DNA from: an uncultured Alistipes sp.
GTDB lineage: Bacteria; Bacteroidota; Bacteroidia; Bacteroidales; Rikenellaceae
Direction of reading: 5' to 3'
Assembly: GCA_938014215.1 (NCBI GenBank)
Contig: CALLRW010000040.1
Location: 1 to 64,000 of the forward strand
DNA: 64,000 nucleotides
The notes below the pieces were generated by a model that worked only from the letters and a program-made list of their open reading frames with translations, had not been told where the DNA came from and ran no database searches. How positions within the stretch are numbered: position 1 is the stretch's first letter; every line of letters begins with the position of its first letter. Shown here piece after piece: positions 44,876 to 53,452 of the stretch. The position numbers and the translations under genes were made by a program.

Positions 44876-44892
44876 CGTTTGGCGTCCCCCGG

Positions 44893-45465
44893 TCAGTCGA
44901 TACGCGGAAGGTCGGGATGCCGGTGGTCGGAGTAACGCAGGACGTGTTCGCGGATGAAGTCGGCGAAACGGCGCGCCTCGTCGTCGGTGAGTGCCTCGGG
45001 GCGGCTCATCACCACCAGCCGGTGGGCGTGGAACGGGCTCCGGTAAGAGGGGTGGATATATTCGTGCGGGTTGGCGACGAACCCCAGCCGCTGGTAGAAG
45101 TGCAGCCGGCGGATTGAGATCTCGTCTTCGGGCGGATCGATCTCCAGCACGATACGCCGTCTGTTGTCGCGGCAGAAGGCCTCGAGGGCCAGCGACCCCA
45201 GCTGCTGGCCGCGCAGGCGGGACGAGATGGCGAGGTGTTCGAGGTAGTCGAAGTCGGGGGTGACCCAGTGGAAGAGGAGTCCGACCGCCTGGCCGTTGCG
45301 GCGGATGGCGTCGGCTGCAAAGAGCGGGTCGTCGAAGGCGCGGTCGTAAGCCTCCTCCCGCCAGCGTTCGCAGGTGGGGAAGGAGGCCTCGTAGAGGCTC
45401 CAGATCTCGGACCAGTCGGCATCGTGCCGCGAACGGAAGGGGGTAAACGTAATGTCGGGAGTCAT
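44893..45465 (-). CDS. GNAT-family N-acetyltransferase
   Basis: The protein has 190 residues. The acetyl-CoA-binding motif A is HLAISSRLRGQQLGSLAL near 95-112, and motif B includes FYQRLGFVANP near 145, which is the usual GNAT arrangement. It would move an acetyl group to an amine of a small molecule or protein; no substrate is suggested by context. The gene stands alone, convergent with yeiH and divergent from the MFS gene. A weak box (TATCTTGG on the minus strand near 45490) could be its promoter. Confidence 0.82.
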   Translation of the reverse strand: MTPDITFTPFRSRHDADWSEIWSLYEASFPTCERWREEAYDRAFDDPLFAADAIRRNGQAVGLLFHWVTPDFDYLEHLAISSRLRGQQLGSLALEAFCRDNRRRIVLEIDPPEDEISIRRLHFYQRLGFVANPHEYIHPSYRSPFHAHRLVVMSRPEALTDDEARRFADFIREHVLRYSDHRHPDLPRID

Positions 45466-45847
45466 TGACGGTGGGTTTTTCGACCAAGATACGCCAAAAA
45501 ATCGGGAAATCCTAACCCGAGGAGGCCTTCACAGGACCTCTCCCGGACTTTCCGGCTCCGTGCTGCCGGGACCTTGTGCAGCTGCCCGGCTGCCCGATAC
45601 CGCCGCCGCAGGAAGATTCCTCCGATTGTCAGGCTGTACGCTGCCGCCACCCGGAGGTCCGTGCCGTTGCCCGGCTGCCTGCAGCCACTGTCCGGAAGTT
45701 CTCCGGGACCGGCCGGCCAATCCCCGTCACGGGACGCTCCGACGGCGGATCCGGCTGAGTGTAAGGGTCGTTTCGTCCGGAATGCTTGGAACGCACGTTT
45801 TTTTTGGTTACTTTTGTCCGGATAAAAAGACCCGAGACCTGACCTTT
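45466..45847. other. intergenic region between GNAT and MFS genes
   Basis: No gene is seen in about 380 nt. The GC-rich middle contains related words (TGCCCGGCTGCC near 45587 and again near 45674), without a clear fold. The MFS promoter lies at the right end. Confidence 0.6.
45809..45816 (+). promoter_or_regulatory. promoter -7 box of the MFS gene
   Basis: TACTTTTG matches TAnnTTTG, with TTG 20 nt upstream (45786-45788). The ATG follows at 45848. Confidence 0.65.
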
Positions 45848-47146
45848 ATGACTCAAAAGAGAAAAATCTCCCCGCTTGCATGGGTTCCGACAGCCTACTT
45901 CGCCATGGGACTGCCGTTCATCATGCTCAATCTGGTTGCACCGATCATGTTCAACGACTTCGGCATCAGCGACGCCCAGGTGGCCTTCTGGACCTCGCTG
46001 CTCATCCTGCCCTGGTCGCTCAAACCCTTCTGGAGCCCGCTGCTGGAGATGTACCGCACGAAGAAGTTCTTCGTCGTCACGACCCAACTGCTTTCGGGCA
46101 TCTCGCTGGCACTGGTGGCCATGGCGCTGCCGTTGCCGAACTTCTTCCCCTACGTGGTGGCCATCATGGCCGTGCTGGCCTTCAGCGGCTCGACCCACGA
46201 CATCGCCCTCGACGGCCTCTACATCCACGAACTGACCCCGACGCAACAGGCCCAGTACATCGGCTGGCAGGGGGCCTTCTACAACATCGCCAAGGTGACG
46301 GCCATGGGCGGTCTGGTCTACCTGGCCGGACTGCTCGAGGAGCACGTCGGCGTGCTCTACGCCTGGATGATCATCATGGGGGCGAGCGGCGCGCTGCTCT
46401 TCCTGCTGGGACTCTACCACGCACGGATCCTCCCCTCGGGCGGTGCCGCCACGGTGCAGGCCGCGGGCAACGTCCGCGACACGATGCGCGAGACGTGGGA
46501 GGTCTTCCGGCTCTTCTTCCAGAAGCGCTACATCTGGATCTACATCGCGCTGATCGTCTTCTACCGCTTCGCCGAGGGGCTCGTCATCAAGATCGTGCCG
46601 CTCTTCCTCAAGGCCCCCGTGGCCGATCAGGGACTGGCCCTCACCAAGAGCCAGATCGGCCTCTACTACGGCACGTTCGGCGTGGCGGCCTTCGTCATCG
46701 GCTCGATCCTCGGCGGCTACTTCATCTCGTGGCGCGGCCTGCGCAAGGCGCTCTTCCCGCTCTGCTGCATCTTCAATGTGCCGTTTGCCGTCTACGCCCT
46801 GCTGGCGTGGCTGCAGCCCGAGAATCCGGTGCTGGTCTGCGCGGCGATCGTTTTCGAATACTTCAGCTACGGATTCGGATACGTCGGCCTGACGCTCTTC
46901 ATCATGCAGCAGGTGGCCCCCGGCAAGCACCAGATGGCCCACTACGCCTTCGGTACGGCGCTGGCCAACCTCGGCGTGATGCTGCCGGGCATGATCAGCG
47001 GCGTGATTAGCGATGCCGTCGGTTACAAGGCCTTCTTCCTGTGGTCGCTGCTGGCCACGATCCCGGCCTTCATTCTCACGCGCGTGGTCCCCTTCTCGCA
47101 CGATCCCCAAAAGGAGGAGGCTGCCGGCGACGGGCAGACGGCCTGA
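45848..47146 (+). CDS. AmpG-like MFS transporter
   Basis: The protein has 432 residues and about twelve membrane helices. It starts with WVPTAYFAMGLPFIMLNLVAPIM, and contains AFSGSTHDIALDGLYIHEL and LTKSQIGLYYG, features of the PAT/AmpG group that carries anhydromuropeptides or acyl-CoA-like compounds into the cytoplasm. Peptidoglycan-fragment recycling is plausible but no recycling enzyme adjoins it. The ATG at 45848 sits after a good promoter; upstream in-frame starts would cross it. The C-terminus ends in a short charged tail and a bidirectional terminator follows. Confidence 0.8.
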   Translation: MTQKRKISPLAWVPTAYFAMGLPFIMLNLVAPIMFNDFGISDAQVAFWTSLLILPWSLKPFWSPLLEMYRTKKFFVVTTQLLSGISLALVAMALPLPNFFPYVVAIMAVLAFSGSTHDIALDGLYIHELTPTQQAQYIGWQGAFYNIAKVTAMGGLVYLAGLLEEHVGVLYAWMIIMGASGALLFLLGLYHARILPSGGAATVQAAGNVRDTMRETWEVFRLFFQKRYIWIYIALIVFYRFAEGLVIKIVPLFLKAPVADQGLALTKSQIGLYYGTFGVAAFVIGSILGGYFISWRGLRKALFPLCCIFNVPFAVYALLAWLQPENPVLVCAAIVFEYFSYGFGYVGLTLFIMQQVAPGKHQMAHYAFGTALANLGVMLPGMISGVISDAVGYKAFFLWSLLATIPAFILTRVVPFSHDPQKEEAAGDGQTA

Positions 47147-47169
47147 TTCCGCACCCTGCAAACAACAGA

Positions 47170-47199
47170 CGAGCCGATCCGGTGATCCGGATCGGCTCG
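47170..47199. terminator. bidirectional terminator
   Basis: A perfect 13-bp stem (arms 47170-47182 and 47187-47199, loop TGAT) is followed by CTGCTTTTC. It lies between the convergent MFS and GH97 genes. Confidence 0.88.
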
Positions 47200-47221
47200 C
47201 TGCTTTTCGTGTCGCCCCCTC

Positions 47222-49216
47222 CTATTCGGTTGCGGGGAGGAAGCTGACGGCACAGCCGCCCGAGGCGGCCATCTCGAGGCGGAGCGTGTCGGCCGCCGTC
47301 ACCCGACGCTCCTCGATGCGGTAGGCGGTGCGGAGCGTCGACTGCGGATCGTCGGCGTAGATGCGGGCGTTGTAGGTGACGTCGGGCTTCAGGAAGTCGA
47401 GCGGCTGATCGATCGTGCGGGCCTCGTCGTCCGTACCGGCGCCGAGGAAGTAACGGTCGCCGGCGCGGCGTGCCACGACGATCCAGTCGCCGATCTCGCC
47501 CTGCAGCGCCTCCGACCAGTCGCAGTCGGCGTCGAAGTCGCGGAAGAACTGGAAGGCCGGATGCCCCTCGTAGTTCTCGATCAGATCCGAGGCCATCTGC
47601 AGCGGCGAGTAGATGATCACCCAGTTGGCGATCTGGCGGGCCAGCGTCGTCTTGATGCAGCACTGCGAGTTGTCGCCGTTCCACTGGATGCGTCCCGGAT
47701 CGGCCTTGGCGCGTTCGTAGTAGATGTCGAAGATGCCGGGCGTGTAGTCCATCGGGCCGCTCAGCAGCCGCACGAAGGGCAGCGTGCAGAGGTACTCCGC
47801 GGAGTTGCCTTCGGACCAGGCGTTCCACTCCATGCCGCGGGCCCCCTCGCGGGTCATCATGTTGGGCCATGTGCGGCGGATGCCGGTCTCCTTGATCGGT
47901 TCGTGGACGTCGAGCATGATCCCGTAGCGGGCCGCCAGTTCGACGACGCGCTGGTAGTGCTGCACGCCGTACTGCGAATGGTGGGAGTATCCGTCGCGGA
48001 AGCCGCCGGCATACCCCGTCTTGAGGGTGTGGATGCCCAGTTCGGCGTAGCGCTTCATCGCCTCCTCCATGTGGGCCTCGTAGTCGGGGATGTTGCCGCC
48101 GGTCTCGTTGTGCATCCAGAGTTCGACGCCCTTGTCGGCGGCGTAGCGGGCGATGCGCTCCAGGTCGAAATCCTCGTAGGGCTCGACGTAGTCGAACTGC
48201 TGGTTGCCGCCCCAGTTCTCCCAGCCGCGGTTCCACCCCTCGAACAGGACGCCCTGGATGTTGTTTGAGGCGGCGAAGTCGATGTGGCGGATGGCATTTT
48301 CGGTCGTGGCGCCGTGGCGCGGGCCGAGGGTCCAGACGTGCGTGCCGAGGTGCATGCCCCACCAGACGCCGACGTACTTCTGCGGGCGGATCCACGACGT
48401 GTCGGCGATCTTCGACGGCTCGTTCAGGTTGAGGATCAGTGCCGAATTGATCAGATCCACGGCGCGGTCACCGAGCTGCAGCGTGCGCCACGGTGTTGTG
48501 AAACTCCCGCCCAGACGCGCCTTCACGCCGTCGGGCAGCGGAGCCAGTTCGGCCTTGAAGCAGAGCGAGTCCTCGCGCAGCAGGTGCATCTCGGGGTAGT
48601 CGTAGAGGGCCGCCTCGTGGATCGAGCCGTAGTGGTGTCCGACGCGGAAGGTGAAGGGGGTATTGGCCCGTTCGACGGCCGAGACGGGCAGTTCTCGATA
48701 GGGGAGTTCGTAGGTGTCGTAGTTGCCGTCGATGCTCCACGACGGGCCGTCCTGCGCGAAGCGGAAGCGGGTCAGTTCGTCGGTCAGACGCAGCGAGTCG
48801 GCCGGCGTGCGGTATTCGTAACGGAAGCCCAGACCGTCGTCGAAGAGGCGCACGCGCAGTACGAGGGCGACTCCGTCGGCATTCCGCAGTTCGACGGCCA
48901 TCTCGTTGTGGCGGTCGCGCAGGCTCTTGTTCTCGCCCCAGGGCTGGGTCCAGGTCTCGTCGCGGCTGTCGCGGGTGACGCGCTCGAGGGTGAATCCCTC
49001 GGAAAGATTCACCCCGTCGGCTTCGAGTCCGAGGCGCGAGGGGGTGAGAAGCGGTTCGCCGTCGGCTGCGACCTCCAGGTAGGGGATGCCCGCTTCGTCG
49101 AGGGTGATACGTGTCCGGATGGTTCCGTCGGGTGAGGTGACGGAGGTGTCTTGTCCGCAGCCGGCGAGCGTGAATGCCGCCGCGAGGGCTGCGAACCGGA
49201 GAAGTGTTTTTTTCAT
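47222..49216 (-). CDS. GH97 glycoside hydrolase (SusB-type inverting alpha-glucosidase)
   Basis: The protein of 664 residues is a lipoprotein (Ala-Gly-Cys20). An N-terminal beta-sandwich (about 25-270) precedes the barrel (about 280-560). Glu371 in MHNETGG, Glu439 in DVHEP and Glu463 in GMEWN have the same spacing as the two catalytic bases and the acid of SusB. This predicts an inverting alpha-glucosidase rather than the retaining galactosidase branch, which uses an Asp nucleophile. I chose the ATG at 49216 because it starts the signal peptide. The gene stands alone with its own promoter, away from both SusC/SusD loci. Confidence 0.88.
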   Translation of the reverse strand: MKKTLLRFAALAAAFTLAGCGQDTSVTSPDGTIRTRITLDEAGIPYLEVAADGEPLLTPSRLGLEADGVNLSEGFTLERVTRDSRDETWTQPWGENKSLRDRHNEMAVELRNADGVALVLRVRLFDDGLGFRYEYRTPADSLRLTDELTRFRFAQDGPSWSIDGNYDTYELPYRELPVSAVERANTPFTFRVGHHYGSIHEAALYDYPEMHLLREDSLCFKAELAPLPDGVKARLGGSFTTPWRTLQLGDRAVDLINSALILNLNEPSKIADTSWIRPQKYVGVWWGMHLGTHVWTLGPRHGATTENAIRHIDFAASNNIQGVLFEGWNRGWENWGGNQQFDYVEPYEDFDLERIARYAADKGVELWMHNETGGNIPDYEAHMEEAMKRYAELGIHTLKTGYAGGFRDGYSHHSQYGVQHYQRVVELAARYGIMLDVHEPIKETGIRRTWPNMMTREGARGMEWNAWSEGNSAEYLCTLPFVRLLSGPMDYTPGIFDIYYERAKADPGRIQWNGDNSQCCIKTTLARQIANWVIIYSPLQMASDLIENYEGHPAFQFFRDFDADCDWSEALQGEIGDWIVVARRAGDRYFLGAGTDDEARTIDQPLDFLKPDVTYNARIYADDPQSTLRTAYRIEERRVTAADTLRLEMAASGGCAVSFLPATE

Positions 49217-49281
49217 GTTATACGGTATGGTGAGTTTCCAGGTTGTTGGGGAAGTCCCGACCGTCGGGTCTCCACAGCGTA

Positions 49282-49289
49282 CAAAGGTA
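49282..49289 (-). promoter_or_regulatory. promoter -7 box of the GH97 gene
   Basis: TACCTTTG on the minus strand matches TAnnTTTG, with TTG 20 nt upstream. The leader is about 60 nt. Confidence 0.65.
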
Positions 49290-49437
49290 CATATTTCGGA
49301 GGCGCCGAACAAGAGCTTTCCCGCATTTTGCCCGGAAGAGGGCGGTGGACGGAAGCCCGATGCGGGAGGTGGTCTGTTAGCGTAATTCCGGGACTATCCT
49401 CCCGTGGGCGGGTTTGCCCTGCTGAGCGGGCCGAGAG

Positions 49438-49459
49438 GGGGCATTTGCCCTTTTTTTTG
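49438..49459 (+). terminator. terminator-like hairpin before the xyl promoter
   Basis: A short GGGC/GCCC stem with loop ATTT is followed by eight T. It may block read-through into the xyl operon; its T-run also supplies the TTTG that could serve as the xyl -33 element. Confidence 0.45.
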
Positions 49460-49482
49460 AACTGATGGCGTATAAATGGCGA

Positions 49483-49495
49483 TAAGTTTGCAAAC
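49483..49495 (+). promoter_or_regulatory. xyl operon promoter with overlapping palindromic operator
   Basis: TAAGTTTG (49483-49490) matches the -7 box. The perfect 10-bp palindrome GTTTGCAAAC (49486-49495) overlaps it, so a bound protein would block the promoter. A TTTG lies at 49456-49459. No second copy of the palindrome was seen inside the operon. Confidence 0.6.
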
Positions 49496-49546
49496 CCGGT
49501 GAAGATTGGGTAATTTTACTCTCGTAACCTGAAACTTCCGCTACTC

Positions 49547-50293
49547 ATGTCCATTCAGATGAACCAATCGCTGTCGGTCGACTGCGCCGTCTTCGGCTTC
49601 AACGGGAAGTCGCTCAAGGTGCTCCTGATCGAACGGCGCTACTACAAACCCGATTCGAATCTCGATCCGCTGAAGCTGCCCGGGGCGATGATCCTCGAGA
49701 ATGAAACGCTTCCCGAGGCGGCCTACCGGGTTCTTGAGGAGGCTACGGGCCTCAAGGATGTCTACCTCAAACAGATGGATATCTTCTCCGATCCGAATCG
49801 CGTGAGCGGCGAGGAGCTGGAGTGGATTAACCGCTATCACGGAATTCACAGCGAGCGGGTCGTCACGGTCGGCTACTACGCCCTGGTGAAGCTCGACAGC
49901 CGGACGGTGGCCTACACCACGGCCAAGGGGGCGCAGTGGGTCGATGTCGATTCGATCCAGCGGCTGGCCATGGACCACAAGCAGATCCTCACGACGGCCC
50001 TCTCGGTGCTGTGCCGCGAGATGCTGCAGTCGCCGGTGGCCTTCGAGCTGCTGCCGCGCAAATTCACGATCCGGGCGCTGCAGAACCTCTACAGCGCGGT
50101 GCTGGGAATCGAGATCGACAACCGCAATTTCCGCAAGAAGATCCTCTCTTCGGGATTCCTGACCCCGACCAACGAGAAGGAGCAGGGGGTGGCCCACAAG
50201 CCCGCCCGGTATTATACGTTCAACCGCTCGGCCTACCGCCGGGCTGTCAAGGAGAAGCTGAAGCTGGGTTTCATCAACAACTGGAAATATTGA
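49547..50293 (+). CDS. Nudix-fold transcriptional regulator of xylose use (XylR/AraR-like)
   Basis: The protein has 248 residues. The N-terminal Nudix fold (about 8-140) has a degenerate Nudix box: LPGAMILENETLPEAAYRVL, then EEATGL, lacking the Glu after the central Arg that hydrolases need. The C-terminal 90 residues form a winged helix (FTIRALQNLYSAVLG, NFRKKILSSGFL). This is the NrtR/AraR architecture, in which the dead Nudix domain senses a sugar or nucleotide. It is the first gene before xylB, xylA and xylE, so xylose or a phosphorylated derivative is the likely effector. Confidence 0.85.
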   Translation: MSIQMNQSLSVDCAVFGFNGKSLKVLLIERRYYKPDSNLDPLKLPGAMILENETLPEAAYRVLEEATGLKDVYLKQMDIFSDPNRVSGEELEWINRYHGIHSERVVTVGYYALVKLDSRTVAYTTAKGAQWVDVDSIQRLAMDHKQILTTALSVLCREMLQSPVAFELLPRKFTIRALQNLYSAVLGIEIDNRNFRKKILSSGFLTPTNEKEQGVAHKPARYYTFNRSAYRRAVKEKLKLGFINNWKY

Positions 50294-50318
50294 TCCGGTC
50301 GGCCGCTGTCGCCGGATC
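50292..50318 (+). other. intercistronic hairpin (regulator/xylB)
   Basis: GATCCGG (50292-50298) pairs with CCGGATC (50312-50318). The hairpin overlaps the regulator stop codon and lacks a T-run, so RNA processing or stability is more likely than termination. Confidence 0.45.
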
Positions 50319-50366
50319 GCGGAGAGCGGTGCGGCGGCGGGGTCCGAAGCCGAAACAACCATAAGC

Positions 50367-51869
50367 ATGACCATGAAAAGTTTGGGAATCGATATCGGCT
50401 CGTCGTCGGTGAAGGTGTCGCTGCTCGACATCGCGACGGGCGAATGTGTGGCTTCGGCCACGAACCCCGCGCAGGAGATGCCCATCGAGGCGCTGCAGCC
50501 CGGCTGGGCCGAACAGGACCCCGAGATGTGGTGGCGCTACGTCTGCGAGGGGATCCGGCGGATCGGCGCCGACCATCCGATGCGCGAGGTCGTCTCCGTG
50601 GGCATCACCTACCAGATGCACGGCCTGGTCTGCCTCGACCGTACGGGGCATCCGCTGCGCAAGTCGATCATCTGGTGCGATTCGCGGGCCGTCGGCCTCG
50701 GCGAGGAGGCCCTCGAGGGGATCGGCCGCGAACGCTGCCTGAGCCATACGCTCAACTCGCCGGGCAACTTCACCGCCTCGAAACTGGCCTGGGTCAAGCG
50801 TCACGAGGCGGAACTCTTCTCCCGCATCGACCGCTTCCTGCTGCCGGGCGACTACATCGCCTACCGCCTCTCGGGGCATCTGTCGACGAGCATCAGCGGC
50901 CTTTCGGAGCAGATCCTCTGGGACTTCCGGGAGGAGCGCCGGGCCGATTTCGTGGCCGACTGGTACGGCATTCCGCACGGGATGATCCCCGAGGCCGATC
51001 CCTCGATCGGCGTTCAGTGCCGGACCGATGCCGCCACGGAGCAGCTGCTGGGCATCCCGGCCGGGACCCCGATCTCGTACCGTGCCGGCGACCAGCCGAA
51101 CAACGCCTTCTCGCTCAATGTGCTGGAGGCGGGCGAAGTGGCTGCCACGGGCGGCACGAGCGGCGTGGTCTATGGTGTGACCGACACGCCGAAGGCCGAT
51201 CCGCAGTCGCGCGTCAATACCTTCGTCCATGTCAACCACACCCCCGAAAAGCCGCGCTACGGCATCCTGCTCTGCATCAACGGCACGGGGATCATGAACT
51301 CCTGGATGCGCCGCCACGTCGTGCAGCAGACGCTCGACTACGCTGCGATGAACCGTCTGGCGGAGACCGCCCCCGTGGGGTCGGACGGCGTTGTGGTGCT
51401 CCCCTTCGGCAACGGTGCCGAACGCGTCCTGGGCAACCGCACGACCGGTGCCGCCATCCTCAATCTCGATCTCAACCGCCATACGACGGCCCACCTGCTG
51501 CGCGCCGCGCAGGAGGGGATCGCCTGCTCGTTCCGCTACGGCATCGACATCATGCGCACGCTGGGTCTCAAGCCCGACGTCATCCGTGCCGGGGCGGCCA
51601 ACCTCTTTCTCTCGCCGCTCTTCCGCCAGACGCTGGCCACGCTGACCGGGGCCCGCATCGAACTCTTCAATACGGACGGGGCGCTGGGTGCGGCACGCGG
51701 TGCGGCACTCGGGGCCGGGTATTACCGCTCGCGCGAAGAGGCCTTTGCCTCGCTGCGGCGGATCGAGACGGTCGAACCCGTCGCTGCCGACCGCGAGGTG
51801 CTTGAGGCAACCTACCGCCGCTGGGTGGCCGCCGTCGAGGCGAAACTTCACGAAAACTCCATACAATAA
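50367..51869 (+). CDS. xylB: xylulokinase
   Basis: The enzyme phosphorylates D-xylulose to xylulose-5-phosphate for the pentose phosphate pathway. It is a 500-residue FGGY kinase with the phosphate-binding start LGIDIGSSSVKVSLLD, the sugar-site GITYQMHGLVCLD near residue 80, and the C-terminal ATP-site region GAALGAGYYRSREEAF. Context (xylose isomerase next) selects xylulokinase over other FGGY kinases. The start may be 50367 or the second ATG at 50373. It lies 30 nt before xylA. Confidence 0.92.
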   Translation: MTMKSLGIDIGSSSVKVSLLDIATGECVASATNPAQEMPIEALQPGWAEQDPEMWWRYVCEGIRRIGADHPMREVVSVGITYQMHGLVCLDRTGHPLRKSIIWCDSRAVGLGEEALEGIGRERCLSHTLNSPGNFTASKLAWVKRHEAELFSRIDRFLLPGDYIAYRLSGHLSTSISGLSEQILWDFREERRADFVADWYGIPHGMIPEADPSIGVQCRTDAATEQLLGIPAGTPISYRAGDQPNNAFSLNVLEAGEVAATGGTSGVVYGVTDTPKADPQSRVNTFVHVNHTPEKPRYGILLCINGTGIMNSWMRRHVVQQTLDYAAMNRLAETAPVGSDGVVVLPFGNGAERVLGNRTTGAAILNLDLNRHTTAHLLRAAQEGIACSFRYGIDIMRTLGLKPDVIRAGAANLFLSPLFRQTLATLTGARIELFNTDGALGAARGAALGAGYYRSREEAFASLRRIETVEPVAADREVLEATYRRWVAAVEAKLHENSIQ

Positions 51870-51899
51870 AGTAATAGAACCAAATAAAACACACCTCTT

Positions 51900-53213
51900 A
51901 TGGCAACGAAAAGTTATTTCCCGACGGTCGGGAAGATCCCCTTTGAGGGCAAGGATTCGAAGAACCCGATGGCATTCCACTACTACGATCCGGAGCGTGT
52001 CGTGCGCGGCCGCAAGATGAAGGATTGGTTCCGCTTCTCGATGGCGTGGTGGCATACGCTCTGCGCCGAGGGTGGCGACCAGTTCGGCGTCGGGACGAAG
52101 AAGTTCCCGTGGAACGAGGCGCAGGATCCCATCGAGCGCGCCAAGGCCAAGATGGATGCCGGCTTCGAGTTCATGCAGAAGATGGGCATCGAGTACTACT
52201 GCTTCCACGACGTGGATCTGGTCGACGAAGCCGCCACGGCCGAGGAGTATGAGCAGAACCTCAAGGTGATGGTCGCCTACGCCAAGCAGAAGCAGCAGGA
52301 GACGGGGATCCGTCTGCTGTGGGGTACGGCCAACGTCTTCGGCCACGCCCGCTACATGAACGGCGCCTCGACGAATCCCGATTTCGATGCGGCGGCCCGC
52401 TCGATGCTGCAGATCAAGAACGCCCTCGACGCCACGATCGAACTGGGCGGTGACTGCTACGTCTTCTGGGGTGGCCGCGAGGGCTACATGTCGCTGCTGA
52501 ACACCGACATGAAGCGCGAGAAGGAGCACATGGCCACGATGCTGCGCATGGCACGCGACTACGCCCGTGCGAAGGGCTTCAAGGGGACGTTCCTCGTCGA
52601 GCCGAAACCCATGGAGCCGATGAAGCACCAGTACGACGTCGATACGGAGACGGTGATCGGCTTCCTGCGCGCCCACGGCCTGGACAAGGATTTCAAGGTC
52701 AACATCGAGGTGAACCACGCCACGCTGGCCGGCCATACGTTCGAGCATGAGCTGCAGTGCGCCGTCGACGCCGGCATGCTCGGATCGATCGACGCCAACC
52801 GCGGCGACTACCAGAACGGTTGGGATACGGACCAGTTCCCGATCGACCTCTACGAACTGGTACAGGCCATGATGGTCATCCTGCGCGGCGGCGGCCTGCA
52901 GGGCGGCGGTACGAACTTCGACGCCAAGACGCGCCGCAACTCGACCGATCTGGAGGATATCTTCATCGCCCACATCTCGGGAATGGACACGATGGCGCGT
53001 GCGCTGCTCATCGCTGCCGACATCCTCGACCATTCGCCCTACGAGAAGATGCTCCGCGAGCGTTACGCCTCCTACGACTCGGGCGAGGGCAAGGCCTTCG
53101 AGGAGGGTAAGCTTACGCTGGAGCAGGTGGCCGAATACGCCCGCAAGCACGAACCCGTACAGCGGAGCGGCCATCAGGAGCTCTACGAGGCGATGATCAA
53201 CCTCTATATCTGA
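51900..53213 (+). CDS. xylA: xylose isomerase
   Basis: The enzyme converts D-xylose to D-xylulose. It has 437 residues (class II length). The active-site His is in YYCFHDVDL near residue 101, the metal and sugar ligands are in LVEPKPMEPMKHQYDVD and NIEVNHATLAGHTFEHEL, and the C-terminal ligands are in GSIDANRGD and GGTNFDAKTRRNS. The 30-nt gap after xylB is AT-rich and has no promoter, so the genes are co-transcribed. The family also isomerises glucose weakly. Confidence 0.95.
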   Translation: MATKSYFPTVGKIPFEGKDSKNPMAFHYYDPERVVRGRKMKDWFRFSMAWWHTLCAEGGDQFGVGTKKFPWNEAQDPIERAKAKMDAGFEFMQKMGIEYYCFHDVDLVDEAATAEEYEQNLKVMVAYAKQKQQETGIRLLWGTANVFGHARYMNGASTNPDFDAAARSMLQIKNALDATIELGGDCYVFWGGREGYMSLLNTDMKREKEHMATMLRMARDYARAKGFKGTFLVEPKPMEPMKHQYDVDTETVIGFLRAHGLDKDFKVNIEVNHATLAGHTFEHELQCAVDAGMLGSIDANRGDYQNGWDTDQFPIDLYELVQAMMVILRGGGLQGGGTNFDAKTRRNSTDLEDIFIAHISGMDTMARALLIAADILDHSPYEKMLRERYASYDSGEGKAFEEGKLTLEQVAEYARKHEPVQRSGHQELYEAMINLYI

Positions 53214-53223
53214 TACTTCCACC

Positions 53224-53253
53224 CCGGGAGGCGCCGTTTCGGATGCCTCCCGG
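53224..53253 (+). other. intercistronic hairpin after xylA
   Basis: A perfect 9-bp stem (53224-53232 with 53245-53253) without a T-run follows xylA by 10 nt. The gap to xylE is 239 nt, the longest in the operon. Partial attenuation or 3'-end protection of the xylBA message is possible. Confidence 0.55.
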
Positions 53254-53452
53254 ATCTCACGGACGCAACCCTTCGTCGACCGCCCCGTGCGGCCGGCGTC
53301 GGGACGGCCGTTTCCTGACGCGATGCTCCGTTCTGTCGCGGAGCCCTCTCTGTTTTGCCGCCTCCGCGGCTCGTTCCGCCTCATGCCTGCCCTTCCCGGG
53401 TGCAGACCCCTGTGCCGCACCAACGGTTTCCCTATCTCCTAAAATCGAACTT

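Noticed and set aside
50274..53423. 1049-codon open frame on the minus strand opposite the xyl genes
   Set aside because: Antisense to xylB and xylA, which have complete active-site motifs. No domain is recognisable in the antisense product.
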